Below, piece after piece: positions 26,336-34,545 of a stretch of DNA of 64,000 nt. Source of the stretch: Variovorax flavidus (GTDB lineage Bacteria > Pseudomonadota > Gammaproteobacteria > Burkholderiales > Burkholderiaceae_C); NCBI RefSeq assembly GCF_030317145.1, contig NZ_JASZYE010000002.1, forward strand, positions 248,001 through 312,000, given 5' to 3'. How positions within the stretch are numbered: position 1 is the stretch's first letter; every line of letters starts with the position of its first letter. The position numbers and the translations under genes are program-made. The notes below the pieces were generated by a model, which saw nothing but the letters and a program-made list of their open reading frames with translations, made no database searches and had not been told where the DNA came from.

Positions 26336-27436
26336 ATGAAATTCATGCGCGTTGCCTGGGCGGCCCTGCTCATCCTCGGTGCGGCGGGTTGCGCCGTCAC
26401 TCCTCAAACCAAGCAGTCTCTGTCGAACTACACGCTGGCCATGACGCAGGTCGAGCAGAGCGCCGACATGTTCCTGACGGATTTCTCCAACGGCCTCAAG
26501 GTGCAGGCGGAACTCAGCCGCCTGGGCGGCGCTGCGCCGCCGCCCAAGCCGGACTTCCCTCAGACGCTGCAACTGCCCGACGACGGGTCGACACCGCCAA
26601 GCCCGGCCGAGGAGCGTATCCAGCAAACGCGCCAGGCCCTGGCCGTGGTGCACGCGTACAACCAGGCCCTCGTGGCGCTGGCCGAGGGTCGGCCAGAGGG
26701 CGAGATCCGCGAAGGTCTGCTCGGGCTGGGCGCCGAGTTGCAGACCCTGGCCAGCGTGGCGGGCGTGGCCTTCCCGCCGTTTGCACCCTTTGTCGGCATC
26801 GGCGCCGAGATCATTCAGCTGGCGCAGGATGCAGCCAATCGCAAGCAGTTCGAACAGGCGGTGTTGAAGGGCCGCGATCCGGTGCACGAAATCCTGAAGA
26901 CGCTGGCGCAGCAGGCGCCGGCCATGTACAGGCTCAGCGTTGTCGGCACCCAGCAGGCCCAGGATCGCATCCGCGATGAAACCCGGCGCACGGCTTCCGC
27001 GATGAAGGGTCTGGTGGCGCGTTCCGGCCCGCCGACCGACCCCGCCGTGATATCGAGCGTTGCCGCCGACCAGGCGGTGCTGAGCGCAATCGGCCGCAAG
27101 ACGAACACGCTGGCCGCCATGCCGGTTCCCTATCCCTACCTCGCCGGCAAGCCGCCCTATGACGCGGCAACCGACCGCCAGACTCAGATATTCATCCGGT
27201 CCATCGCGGTGTCGGCGCAAAAGAACGACGAACTGATTGCCAAGCAGAACGCCTATCACGCGATGCTGGTGAAGTATGTGGAGCTGCTCAAGCGCACTGG
27301 CGAAGCCCTGGACGAGTTGGCTCGAAGCCTGTCGGCGCCAGTCGATCTGCACGCCGAGATCTCTCAACTTCTGCGAACCGCCTTCGCGCTGCGGGATGCC
27401 ATGAACGAGTACCGCCATCCCGCCGCCACGTCCTAG
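26336..27436 (+). CDS. Lipoprotein with long helical domain, unknown function
   Basis: A 366-residue predicted lipoprotein. The signal ends in the lipobox L-G-A-A-G-C (residues about 13-18 of FMRVAWAALLILGAAGCAVT). The mature protein is almost entirely helical, with Gln/Ala/Glu-rich stretches (TQVEQSADMFLTDF; ELLKRTGEALDELARSL). It has one hydrophobic segment near residues 140-160 (GVAFPPFAPFVGIGAEIIQL) that could insert into or lie on a membrane. ATG at 26336 has GGAGG upstream. It is followed after 42 bases by the GH108 muramidase, so both are probably one operon acting at the cell wall. Confidence 0.7.
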   Translation: MKFMRVAWAALLILGAAGCAVTPQTKQSLSNYTLAMTQVEQSADMFLTDFSNGLKVQAELSRLGGAAPPPKPDFPQTLQLPDDGSTPPSPAEERIQQTRQALAVVHAYNQALVALAEGRPEGEIREGLLGLGAELQTLASVAGVAFPPFAPFVGIGAEIIQLAQDAANRKQFEQAVLKGRDPVHEILKTLAQQAPAMYRLSVVGTQQAQDRIRDETRRTASAMKGLVARSGPPTDPAVISSVAADQAVLSAIGRKTNTLAAMPVPYPYLAGKPPYDAATDRQTQIFIRSIAVSAQKNDELIAKQNAYHAMLVKYVELLKRTGEALDELARSLSAPVDLHAEISQLLRTAFALRDAMNEYRHPAATS

Positions 27437-27478
27437 GCCCCTCAACGCCCGCAGCCTGCCCATGAAGGAGAAGCAAGC

Positions 27479-28444
27479 ATGTCGAACTATGCCGATGCCC
27501 GCGCCAAGCTGGACAATGCCCTGAACTTCGTTGAACCGGATGGGCCGGAGTGGATCAAGACCAAGGCTGCGATCGCGGCTCTGGATGAGGCCGAGGTGGC
27601 AGAGATCGCGCGCGATTTCATCAACGCTTCACGTCGGCTGGATGACGCCGTCGCCAAGCTCAAGGCCATCCTCGCTGGCCTGACCCCCAACCCGGCATCG
27701 CAGTTCCTTGGCGAGGTGCGCGGCGCGCTGCAACTGATCACGCCGGTGGCCCAGAACGTGGAAGCATTGCTGTCCGGCGAGCCTGCCTCCGCCTTGCCCG
27801 GCACGCCGGTGAGCAACACGCCCAGCTTCCCGACGGCGGCGGAACCCAGCGTGCCGCCGGTGCGCGAGTTTTCCCGCGACATCGCCGAGCAGCCCGCGGC
27901 CCACACCAGCGGCGTCGACGCGGTGGACGCAATGATCGAAGACATCCTGCGGCGCGAAGGCGGATTCGTCGACCATCCCAACGACCGTGGGGGTCCGACC
28001 AACTTCGGCATCACCCTGCGCTCGCTTGCCAGTTGGCGTGGCAGCGAAGTCAGCCGCGACGATGTGCGCCGCATGGCGCAGACCGAAGCACGTGACATCT
28101 ACAAGGGCCGCTACTTCATCCAGCCGAAGATCAACGACCTCCCCGCGGCGATCCAGCCCCTGATGTTCGACATGTGCGTCCACCACGGCCCCGGCACTGC
28201 CATCAAGCTGCTGCAGGAAGTACTGCAGGCTTCGAGCCCGCCGTGCGCGGTGGATGGCGGCATCGGCGACAAGACCATCCAGAGTGCGGCCAATGCCTTG
28301 GCCGCGCTAGGCGCCAAGGCCTTGGTGAACCTGCTGGTCGACCGGCGAGTCGAACTGTTCAAGTCCATCGCAGGCAAGGACGCCAGTCAGAAGGTGTTCC
28401 TCAAGGGCTGGCTACGGCGCGCCGAGGAGTTCCGCCAGGCATGA
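27479..28444 (+). CDS. GH108-type N-acetylmuramidase with peptidoglycan-binding C-terminus
   Basis: A 321-residue protein. Residues 1-145 form a helical, Pro/Ala-linked N-terminal region without a signal peptide. Residues 150-230 match the GH108 (ZliS-like) muramidase core: LRREGGFVDHPNDRGGPTNF, with the catalytic Glu in R-E-G-G, and LMFDMCVHHGPGTAIKLLQE. The C-terminal 85 residues (DGGIGDKTIQSAANALAALG onward) fit the associated peptidoglycan-binding domain. Such enzymes are usually phage endolysins or exported autolysins. No phage structural genes are here. The preceding lipoprotein and the divergent M15 peptidase suggest a wall-degrading set of other origin. AAGGAG precedes ATG 27479. Confidence 0.85.
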   Translation: MSNYADARAKLDNALNFVEPDGPEWIKTKAAIAALDEAEVAEIARDFINASRRLDDAVAKLKAILAGLTPNPASQFLGEVRGALQLITPVAQNVEALLSGEPASALPGTPVSNTPSFPTAAEPSVPPVREFSRDIAEQPAAHTSGVDAVDAMIEDILRREGGFVDHPNDRGGPTNFGITLRSLASWRGSEVSRDDVRRMAQTEARDIYKGRYFIQPKINDLPAAIQPLMFDMCVHHGPGTAIKLLQEVLQASSPPCAVDGGIGDKTIQSAANALAALGAKALVNLLVDRRVELFKSIAGKDASQKVFLKGWLRRAEEFRQA

Positions 28445-28573
28445 CGGTCAGGGGCGCAACGCGCGCCCGGGCGCCCGGATTGCCGGGCAAGATTTGCGGA
28501 CGCGCGGCCCGACCTGATCGGTCCCGCGCTTCGATCATGACGACTCCTTCAACGAACATTGAAAGAGGCCATC

Positions 28574-29536
28574 ATGCAAAGCGCACACTCCGCGAATCCT
28601 TACTCGAAGGTCATCGCGAATTCCAGACGCGTCCGCTGGGACATCGACGACGACGTCATCCGTCACCGGCGATTCGATCTCGACAGGATGTTCCTGCCGG
28701 CCGGCCTGTCGCTGGTGAACGAGCTGGATTTCCTCACGCACGATGACCGTCGCCTGCTGAGCCAGGTGCAGGGTCGCAGCTACGCGTACATCTTCGGGCT
28801 CGTGGAACGCTTCATCGGCGCCAAGGTACTCGACATCAGCCGGCAGCACGCTCTCGGCGACCAGATGGCCCTGGAGGCCCTGGTCCGCATGGCCGACGAG
28901 GAACTGAAGCACCAGGAGCTGTTCCGGCGCATGGAGATGATGATGGCTGCCGACATGCCGGCGGGATACATGGCGACGGCCGAACCCAACGCGGTCGCGA
29001 CCGCCGTGCTGAGCAAGAGCAACTGGTCGGTGCTCGCGCTGACGCTGGACATCGAGCTCTTCACGCTGGCCCACTATCGCGCCAGCATCGAGCCGCGGGA
29101 CGACCTGTGCGAGCTGTGGAAGGACGTCTTCCTGGCCCACTGGAAAGAGGAGTCGCAGCACGCGGTGCTGGACGAACTCGAGTTCCTTCGCGAAGACGCA
29201 CGCCTCAGCCCCGCCGAACGCGACGCGGCCGTCGGCGACCTGATCGACCTCGTCGTGGCAGTCGACGGCATTCTCCAGGCGCAGGCGAGCGCGGACGCGG
29301 CCTACTTCGAGTCCATTGCAGGCATGCGCTACACCGATGCGCAACGCACCGCCATCGGCGAGGGAATCCTGAAGGCGTATCGCTGGCAGTACATCGTGTC
29401 GGGCGTGATCGAGCCGCGCTTCCGGAAAGTCCTCTTCGGCGTACTCGACGACACGCAGGCTGCCCGCATCACGGATGCGCTCCAGCCGCTGCTCTACGCG
29501 GTGCCGGCTCCATCGCCCACGGTGCCACTCCAGTAG
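28574..29536 (+). CDS. Ferritin-like diiron protein (AurF-like oxygenase family)
   Basis: A 320-residue helical protein. Two E-x-x-H motifs, DEELKHQELF (about residue 110) and EESQHAVLDELEF (about residue 190), mark a ferritin-like diiron centre. The size and spacing fit the AurF/diiron N-oxygenase group more than ribonucleotide reductase or desaturases. ATG at 28574 is chosen over 28559 because AAAGAGG lies upstream. The MAPEG gene follows 41 bases later, and the AraC regulator is convergent to that. Substrate unknown. A second, unrelated ferritin-like protein is encoded at 62918. Confidence 0.72.
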   Translation: MQSAHSANPYSKVIANSRRVRWDIDDDVIRHRRFDLDRMFLPAGLSLVNELDFLTHDDRRLLSQVQGRSYAYIFGLVERFIGAKVLDISRQHALGDQMALEALVRMADEELKHQELFRRMEMMMAADMPAGYMATAEPNAVATAVLSKSNWSVLALTLDIELFTLAHYRASIEPRDDLCELWKDVFLAHWKEESQHAVLDELEFLREDARLSPAERDAAVGDLIDLVVAVDGILQAQASADAAYFESIAGMRYTDAQRTAIGEGILKAYRWQYIVSGVIEPRFRKVLFGVLDDTQAARITDALQPLLYAVPAPSPTVPLQ

Positions 29537-29577
29537 CGCATCGCCATGCCCACCCGGGCCCACGACAGGAGAACGAG

Positions 29578-29994
29578 ATGCTGCCCGAGTTGATGCTGCT
29601 GGGGTTCGCCGCCTGGACCCTGGCTCTCCTGCTCACCACGGTGGGCACCTACCGGCTGAGCCGGGTCTTCAGCGGCCGGGCCGGAATGAGCGAATTCCCG
29701 GCCGATCATGTCGAGGGCAAGGGCTGGTACCAGCGCGCGATGCGCGCGCACGTGAACTGCGTCGAGAACCTCCCGGTGTTCGCGGCAGTGGTCTATGCGT
29801 TGCGCGCCTTCGGCATCGTCGATCCCGCGGTGGACCCCTTGTGCGTCGTCATCCTGGCGGCGCGGATTCCCCAGTCGCTGGTCCACGTGTGCTTTGCCCA
29901 GACGGATCGCGTCGTGTCGGTGCGCTTCGCATTCTTCTTCATCCAGTTCCTCAGCTTCTGTGCGCTGATCGCGTTGATCGTTTTCCGCCGCTGA
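29578..29994 (+). CDS. MAPEG-family membrane protein
   Basis: A 138-residue protein with four hydrophobic helices, beginning LPELMLLGFAAWTLALLLTT. The loop RAMRAHVNCVENLPVFAAVV contains the R-x-x-x-x-N-x-x-E-N-x-P pattern of MAPEG proteins (eicosanoid and glutathione metabolism; glutathione transferase-like in bacteria). AGGAG precedes ATG 29578. Its last 44 bases overlap the 3' end of the convergent AraC gene. It is probably co-transcribed with the diiron protein. Confidence 0.85.
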   Translation: MLPELMLLGFAAWTLALLLTTVGTYRLSRVFSGRAGMSEFPADHVEGKGWYQRAMRAHVNCVENLPVFAAVVYALRAFGIVDPAVDPLCVVILAARIPQSLVHVCFAQTDRVVSVRFAFFFIQFLSFCALIALIVFRR

Positions 29995-30964
29995 AGTCGG
30001 CCGGGCTCTTGAGGCCGTTTTCACGGCGCCAGGATGCCGGGGGCATGCCGAACTCGCGCTTGAAGGCGCGGCTGAAGGCGGTGTCGGTTTCATAGCCCAC
30101 TTCCAGCGCGATGTGCATCATGCTCAAGGCGCTGCGCCGCAGCAGGTTCGACGCGAGCGCCATGCGCCACTTGCCGAGATACTGGATGGGCGGTTGCCCG
30201 ACGTAGAAGGCGAACTTCTCGGCGAGAACCGAGCGCGATGTCCCGGCCTCGCGTGCAAGGCTTTCGAGGGTCCATGGACGCGCCGGGTCCTCGTGCATGA
30301 GGGCCAGGCACTTGCCGACCACGCGGTCGCGCAAGCCCGCGAGCCAGCCGGTCTGGCCCTCGGAGATCTGGGAGACGTAGCGACGCAATGTCTCGACCAC
30401 CAGCACTTCGGACAACTTGGCCAGCACGCCTTCGCCACCGGGTTGCGTGGAAGCGGCCTCCGCCACCGCGTAGACGAAGGAGCGCTCCACCCAGTCGGTC
30501 TTTTCGTCGCTCCTGAGGCTGACCGTCAGCACCCTGGGCAGAGTCGCGAGGACCGGCCGGCACAGGATCGGATCGCAGGACAGATAGCCGCAGATGATGC
30601 GGGTCGGCTCGCCGCCGCCGCCCAGTTGCAGTTCGTCGGGCCGCTTGCGCAGCAGCGCCTGGACATCGAGCAGCGGCCCGGGTCCGTCCGTCCCGGACGA
30701 GGCCATCGTGTGGGCATCGCCATGCGGAAACAGGATGATGTCGCCGGCCTGCAGATGAAGCGCGGGCATGCCGTCGAGCTTCACGGTGCACGAACCGTCC
30801 ACGAAGAAGTGATAGAAAAGCAGGCGTTCGGATCCCGCGTCGACCTGCCTCGCCACCGCATCCGCCTCCGGGGAAGCAAGGCACCATGGCGCGGTGAATC
30901 TGGCGTTGAAGAAGATCGCGCTGTTGAACTGCAGGACCTTCAGGACCTCGGACAAGGCATCCAT
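29951..30964 (-). CDS. AraC-family transcriptional regulator (cupin_6 type)
   Basis: A 337-residue regulator. The N-terminal cupin (LHLQAGDIILFPHGDAHTM) is of the AraC-binding-6 type. The C-terminal double HTH spans about residues 230-320 (TLESLAREAGTSRSVLAEKF and MMHIALEVGYETDTAFSRAF). It runs convergently into the MAPEG gene. Regulators of this type often control a neighbouring detoxification or oxidoreductase gene, so the diiron/MAPEG pair or the secreted protein at 31170 are candidate targets. Confidence 0.9.
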   Translation of the reverse strand: MDALSEVLKVLQFNSAIFFNARFTAPWCLASPEADAVARQVDAGSERLLFYHFFVDGSCTVKLDGMPALHLQAGDIILFPHGDAHTMASSGTDGPGPLLDVQALLRKRPDELQLGGGGEPTRIICGYLSCDPILCRPVLATLPRVLTVSLRSDEKTDWVERSFVYAVAEAASTQPGGEGVLAKLSEVLVVETLRRYVSQISEGQTGWLAGLRDRVVGKCLALMHEDPARPWTLESLAREAGTSRSVLAEKFAFYVGQPPIQYLGKWRMALASNLLRRSALSMMHIALEVGYETDTAFSRAFKREFGMPPASWRRENGLKSPADFSGGKRSTRSAHRS

Positions 30965-31169
30965 ATCGACTTCGCCTCTGCGGGAGTGTCGTCACCCGAC
31001 GAGCCGTGCATCCGGCCCAGGGGGCAACGCATCATTTGGCGCCTGGCCGCTGCGCGAATCAAGCGAAGGAACGCGCTCCTCGACCCTCCGCTGCAGATTC
31101 ATCTGGATTTGCCCGGATGGCCCCTCCACAATGCTGCGCACGGACGCATCAACGCTACAGGGTATCCAC

Positions 31170-31706
31170 ATGACCACTCGTCGCACCATCGTGACCTCCG
31201 CGACCTTGCTCGCCTCGGCGTCCACACTGAGGTCGGCCCTGGCGCAGAACGCCGACGAGCCCAAGGAAGCCGACTTCCTGTTCGTGCAGACAGCCAGAGG
31301 CATGACCTACGACAAGGGCACCGGACTGCTCACACTGAAGGCGGTGAGCCCGGTCACGGTGTTCTTCACCGATCGACCCGAGCGCATCGCCGGGAACATG
31401 AAGACGGCCGATTTCGTCCCGTTCTGGAACAAGGGCAAGGGCCGGGACAGCTTTCTCGCGGACCCGCCCAATGCCGACATCTCGATGGTCGAGGACAACC
31501 TGCTGCGCCAGGTGGTCGCCGTGCTGCAGTCGCCTGTTCTCAAGGGCGACTCGCTGTCCTACACGATCAGGGTCCTGAAGGGCAAAGTCCCGTCAAGGGC
31601 CGCCGAGGTCTCGGTCTTCATCGACGTCATCGGCATGCCGCTGACGCCCTTGTCGTATGCCGGCGTTGCGCGGCGCGCCTACCGCCGCGCGGTCATCTAC
31701 CGCTAG
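31170..31706 (+). CDS. Exported hypothetical protein
   Basis: A 178-residue protein. The N-terminus TTRRTIVTSATLLASASTLR with a double arginine and a short hydrophobic stretch, ending in ALAQ, looks like a signal peptide, possibly Tat. The mature part (FVQTARGMTYDKGTGLLTLK, VSPVTVFFTDRPERIAGNM) resembles a periplasmic protein family often found next to AraC regulators, which I cannot name. ATG at 31170 is used; an in-frame ATG at 31131 would add 13 residues. It is divergent from the AraC gene across about 205 bases. Confidence 0.6.
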   Translation: MTTRRTIVTSATLLASASTLRSALAQNADEPKEADFLFVQTARGMTYDKGTGLLTLKAVSPVTVFFTDRPERIAGNMKTADFVPFWNKGKGRDSFLADPPNADISMVEDNLLRQVVAVLQSPVLKGDSLSYTIRVLKGKVPSRAAEVSVFIDVIGMPLTPLSYAGVARRAYRRAVIYR

Positions 31707-31739
31707 GGCGCCGGCCCGCCGCACGAAGGCGAACGGCGG

Positions 31740-31795
31740 CGAAGCGGATTTCGCGTGGTGCGGCGGCTGAGAGGCCGAAGACGAAGCGCGCTTCG
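31740..31795 (+). promoter_or_regulatory. Two 14-bp palindromic sites, candidate activator-binding sites
   Basis: CGAAGCGCGCTTCG (31782-31795) is a perfect palindrome. CGAAGCGGATTTCG (31740-31753) matches it at 11 of 14 positions. Their centres are 42 bases apart, about four helical turns, and they lie roughly 45 and 85 bases upstream of the -24 element at 31839. This is the usual place for enhancer sites of sigma-54 activators such as the one encoded at 42326. Confidence 0.6.
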
Positions 31796-31838
31796 CCCTG
31801 AACGGCTCCGGCCCCCACTGAAAGCAGCACTTTCCGGC

Positions 31839-31853
31839 TGGCACGGCCTATGC
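31839..31853 (+). promoter_or_regulatory. Sigma-54 (-24/-12) promoter
   Basis: TGGCACGGCCTATGC matches TGGCACG-N4-TTGC with one mismatch and the exact spacing of 12 between the GG and GC pairs. Transcription would start near 31865, about 23 bases before ATG 31888. It is the only such site I found in front of this operon. Confidence 0.75.
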
Positions 31854-31887
31854 GGAAGCAAGGCCAGTTCCGCCAGAAAGGCCGACC

Positions 31888-32496
31888 ATGAACCGGATGC
31901 TGCTGGGCTACAGCCCTGACTTCGATCTCTTCGAGGACGCCCGCGCCGCAGGCCCCACGCCGGGCCATGCCAGCCGCAAGGCCGTGGTGTTCGACACCGA
32001 GTCCGCGGGTCTGGCCGCCGAGCTGCTCAACGCCGCGGACGGGCAGCATCTGTCCGCGACGCTCGGGCGCATGGTGCGCGCCCACGCGCCGCGCGATGGA
32101 GTGGCCCCGGCGGCGGCCGAGCTCGTCACGCTGCTGCGCAGCGCGGCCCGGCAGTCGCTGCCGCTGGTGTCCGGCGCGACACCCCGGCTGGCCGGCACGA
32201 CCTACAAGCGCATGGGCCGCTTCTTCGGAATCGAGCTCGAAGGGCTCTCGCCCGAGGACCAGGAATTCGAGTTGGCGCGCCGCTTCGCGCAGTTGACGCG
32301 TGAAGCCGCTCACCAGCTCGCCATGGCGCCCGCCGGCCTGTCGCCCCCCGCCGCCGCGCGCTGGGCGGCCCGGCGCGCCGCGCGCCGCCTCGCACCGGGC
32401 TGGACGCAGGTCCTCGATGCGCCCGGCGCGGCGCCGTCCGCATCCGCAGGCCGATGGGTCCGCCACGGCGCGGGCGTGGCTGTGCTGAACCCCTGA
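31888..32496 (+). CDS. Glycine-zipper paralogue 1 of the sigma-54 operon
   Basis: A 202-residue protein, first gene of the operon. It shares with the proteins at 32556 and 38755 a helix AAELLNAADGQHLSATLGRM, a short LPLVSGATP segment, the acidic block GLSPEDQEFELARRFAQLTR, and the C-terminal signature GRWVRHGAGVAVLNP. Unlike them it lacks most of the glycine-rich middle, so it may be a shortened, non-membrane member. The N-terminus contains a short acidic/aromatic stretch (SPDFDLFEDA). There is no signal peptide. AAAGG precedes the ATG. Function unknown. Confidence 0.7.
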   Translation: MNRMLLGYSPDFDLFEDARAAGPTPGHASRKAVVFDTESAGLAAELLNAADGQHLSATLGRMVRAHAPRDGVAPAAAELVTLLRSAARQSLPLVSGATPRLAGTTYKRMGRFFGIELEGLSPEDQEFELARRFAQLTREAAHQLAMAPAGLSPPAAARWAARRAARRLAPGWTQVLDAPGAAPSASAGRWVRHGAGVAVLNP

Positions 32497-32555
32497 TCCG
32501 CAGGGATCACCGCCGAGGCGCTCGCGCCTCTTCCGCTTCATCCAAGGAGACCGCT

Positions 32556-33257
32556 ATGCATGACATCGATCGCACCCAGCTGGAGTACAACCCCGAGTCC
32601 AGCTACGAAGCCGGCGCCTACGAGTTCGGCCAGCAGGAATGGTCGGGCGAGAGCTACGGAGAAAGCTACGGCGAAAGCTTCGAGAGCTACGGCGAGACCG
32701 TGCTCAACGAAGCGGAAGAGGCCGAGCTCGCGAGCGAGTTGCTCGAGGTCACGAACGAGGCCGAGCTCGACCGCTTCCTCGGCAACCTGCTCGGCCGTGC
32801 TGCGCGCGCGGTCGGCTCGGCGGTGCGTTCTCCCATCGGGCAGGCCGTGGGCGGCGTGCTCAAGGGCGTCGCCAAGAAGGCGCTGCCGCTGGCCGGCGGC
32901 GCGGTCGGCGCCTACCTCGGCGGTCCGCTGGGCGCCAAGATCGGCAGCGGCCTCGCATCGGCTGCCGGCAGTGCGCTGGGCCTGGAGGCCGAATCGCTCG
33001 AGCAGGAAGACCGCGAGTTCGAAGGCGCCAAGCAGTTCGTGCGGCTCGCCGCCGACACCGTGAAGCAGGCGGCCTCGGCGCCCTCGGGCGCGGACCCGCG
33101 CGCAGTCGCGCAGAGCGCCGCGGTCTCGGCCGCGCAGAAGCTGGCGCCCGGCCTGCTCAATGCCGCGCGCAGCGCCGCCAGCGGCTCGTACGGTGCCGGC
33201 GGCCGCAGCGGACGCTGGATGCGCCGCGGCAACAAGATCGTGCTGTACGGGGTGTGA
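32556..33257 (+). CDS. Glycine-zipper paralogue 2 of the sigma-54 operon
   Basis: A 233-residue protein. The N-terminus is acidic and aromatic with repeats of E-S-Y-G (WSGESYGESYGESFESYGE). A helix ELASELLEVTNEAELDRFLG follows. Next comes a glycine-zipper region (VLKGVAKKALPLAGGAVGAY, GGPLGAKIGSGLASAAGSAL) able to insert as tight membrane helices. The block EDREFEGAKQFVRLAADTVK and the C-terminal GRWMRRGNKIVLYGV complete the shared architecture. AAGGAG precedes ATG 32556, and the next gene starts 3 bases after its stop. It has no signal peptide. The layout is compatible with a pore-forming or membrane-anchoring protein; that is an inference. Confidence 0.75.
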   Translation: MHDIDRTQLEYNPESSYEAGAYEFGQQEWSGESYGESYGESFESYGETVLNEAEEAELASELLEVTNEAELDRFLGNLLGRAARAVGSAVRSPIGQAVGGVLKGVAKKALPLAGGAVGAYLGGPLGAKIGSGLASAAGSALGLEAESLEQEDREFEGAKQFVRLAADTVKQAASAPSGADPRAVAQSAAVSAAQKLAPGLLNAARSAASGSYGAGGRSGRWMRRGNKIVLYGV

Positions 33258-33260
33258 GCG

Positions 33261-34523
33261 ATGACCATCAGCCCCTTCGCCGCATGGATGCTCGCCCAGG
33301 AGGCGCGCGCCCTGCTCACGCGGCTGGCCCGGGTCAAGCCCTTCGCGCTGCTCGAACCGATGCTGCCGGCCGCCGCGCTGCAGCCCGGCGCGCAGGCCGC
33401 GACCGAGCGCTACCTGGTGGCCGGCCGGCGCGAGATGCGCGCGATGGTGCTGGGCTTCCTCGCCTGGCTGCACGGTGCGCCGGCGCGTCGGGCGAGCGCG
33501 GCCGAGGCGCAGCGCCGCTTCACGATCCTGCGGCTCAAGTTCAACGCGGTGCTGACGCAGTTCGATCTCTTCAACGACGTCATCTCGCAACGCAGCGAAC
33601 ACGACACGGGCGTCTGGCTCTGCGGGCTCGACATCGTCGCCGCCGACGCGCTGGCGCTGCCGGGCTACTACGAGGTGCCTCCCCTCATGTGCTACCTGGA
33701 CCGCGGCGTCGGCGCCGCGATCCGGCGCGCGCGCACCCGCCTGCCGGGCGGCGGCGAGAGCCCGGTGGCGGTGATCCGCGTGCCGCGCGAGCGCATGGTG
33801 GGCAGCGGCATCGCCTCGTCGCTGATCCATGAGGTCGGCCATCAGGCCTCGGCACTGCTCGACCTCGCGAACTCGCTGCGGCCGCTGCTGCAGGGCATGC
33901 AGCGCAACGGCGGCAACGCATGGCGGCTGTTCGAGCGCTGGATCGGCGAGATCCTCAGCGACTTCTGGTCCTGCGCCCGCCTGGGCATCACGGCCACGAT
34001 GGGGCTGATGGGCGTAGTGAGCCTGCCACGCGCCTTCATGTTCCGGCTCAACCTGGACGATCCGCACCCCGTGCCGTGGATCCGCGTGCGGCTCTCCTGC
34101 GCGATGGGGCAGGCGATGTATCCGCATCCGCAGTGGGCGCGGTTGGCTGCGCTGTGGGATTCGTACTACCCGCTCGACGGCCTGGACGCCGGCACCCGCC
34201 GCCTGTTCGACGAACTGCTGGCGGCGATGCCGGGCTTCGTCGGCCTGCTGGTGGACCACCGCCCGCGCAGCCTGCGCGGGCGTTCGCTGAGGGAAGCGCT
34301 CGGCGTGGCCGAACACCAGCCGGCGCGGCTCTCCGCACTGTTCCAGACCTGGCGCGGCGCACCGGCGGCGATGTACCGCGCGGGGCCGACGCTGGTGTTC
34401 GCGGTGCTGGGCCAGGCCCGTGCCAATGGGCAGCTCACGCCCGAAGAAGAAAGCCACCTGTTCGCGAAGCTGCTGACGCACTGGGCGTTGCGCGGTGCGC
34501 TGCGCGACGCGAATCCGGCATGA
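33261..34523 (+). CDS. Predicted zinc metallopeptidase (HExGH) of the sigma-54 operon
   Basis: A 420-residue protein with no signal peptide. The motif SSLIHEVGHQASALLDLA gives H190, E191 and H194 of an HExxH zinc site; an acidic pair in ERWIGEILSDFW (about 225-236) could give the third ligand, as in gluzincins. The rest is helical and Arg/Ala-rich. No known peptidase family is recognised, and the catalytic assignment is based on the motif alone. It starts 3 bases after the glycine-zipper gene, so the two are likely translated together. It may process a partner protein of this operon. Confidence 0.65.
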   Translation: MTISPFAAWMLAQEARALLTRLARVKPFALLEPMLPAAALQPGAQAATERYLVAGRREMRAMVLGFLAWLHGAPARRASAAEAQRRFTILRLKFNAVLTQFDLFNDVISQRSEHDTGVWLCGLDIVAADALALPGYYEVPPLMCYLDRGVGAAIRRARTRLPGGGESPVAVIRVPRERMVGSGIASSLIHEVGHQASALLDLANSLRPLLQGMQRNGGNAWRLFERWIGEILSDFWSCARLGITATMGLMGVVSLPRAFMFRLNLDDPHPVPWIRVRLSCAMGQAMYPHPQWARLAALWDSYYPLDGLDAGTRRLFDELLAAMPGFVGLLVDHRPRSLRGRSLREALGVAEHQPARLSALFQTWRGAPAAMYRAGPTLVFAVLGQARANGQLTPEEESHLFAKLLTHWALRGALRDANPA

Positions 34524-34545
34524 CCGTTGTTCAAGGAGAACTCAC

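Noticed and set aside
25371..28444. A prophage remnant
   Set aside because: Muramidase and M15 genes are endolysin-like, but no integrase, portal, capsid, tail or attachment repeats are visible nearby.
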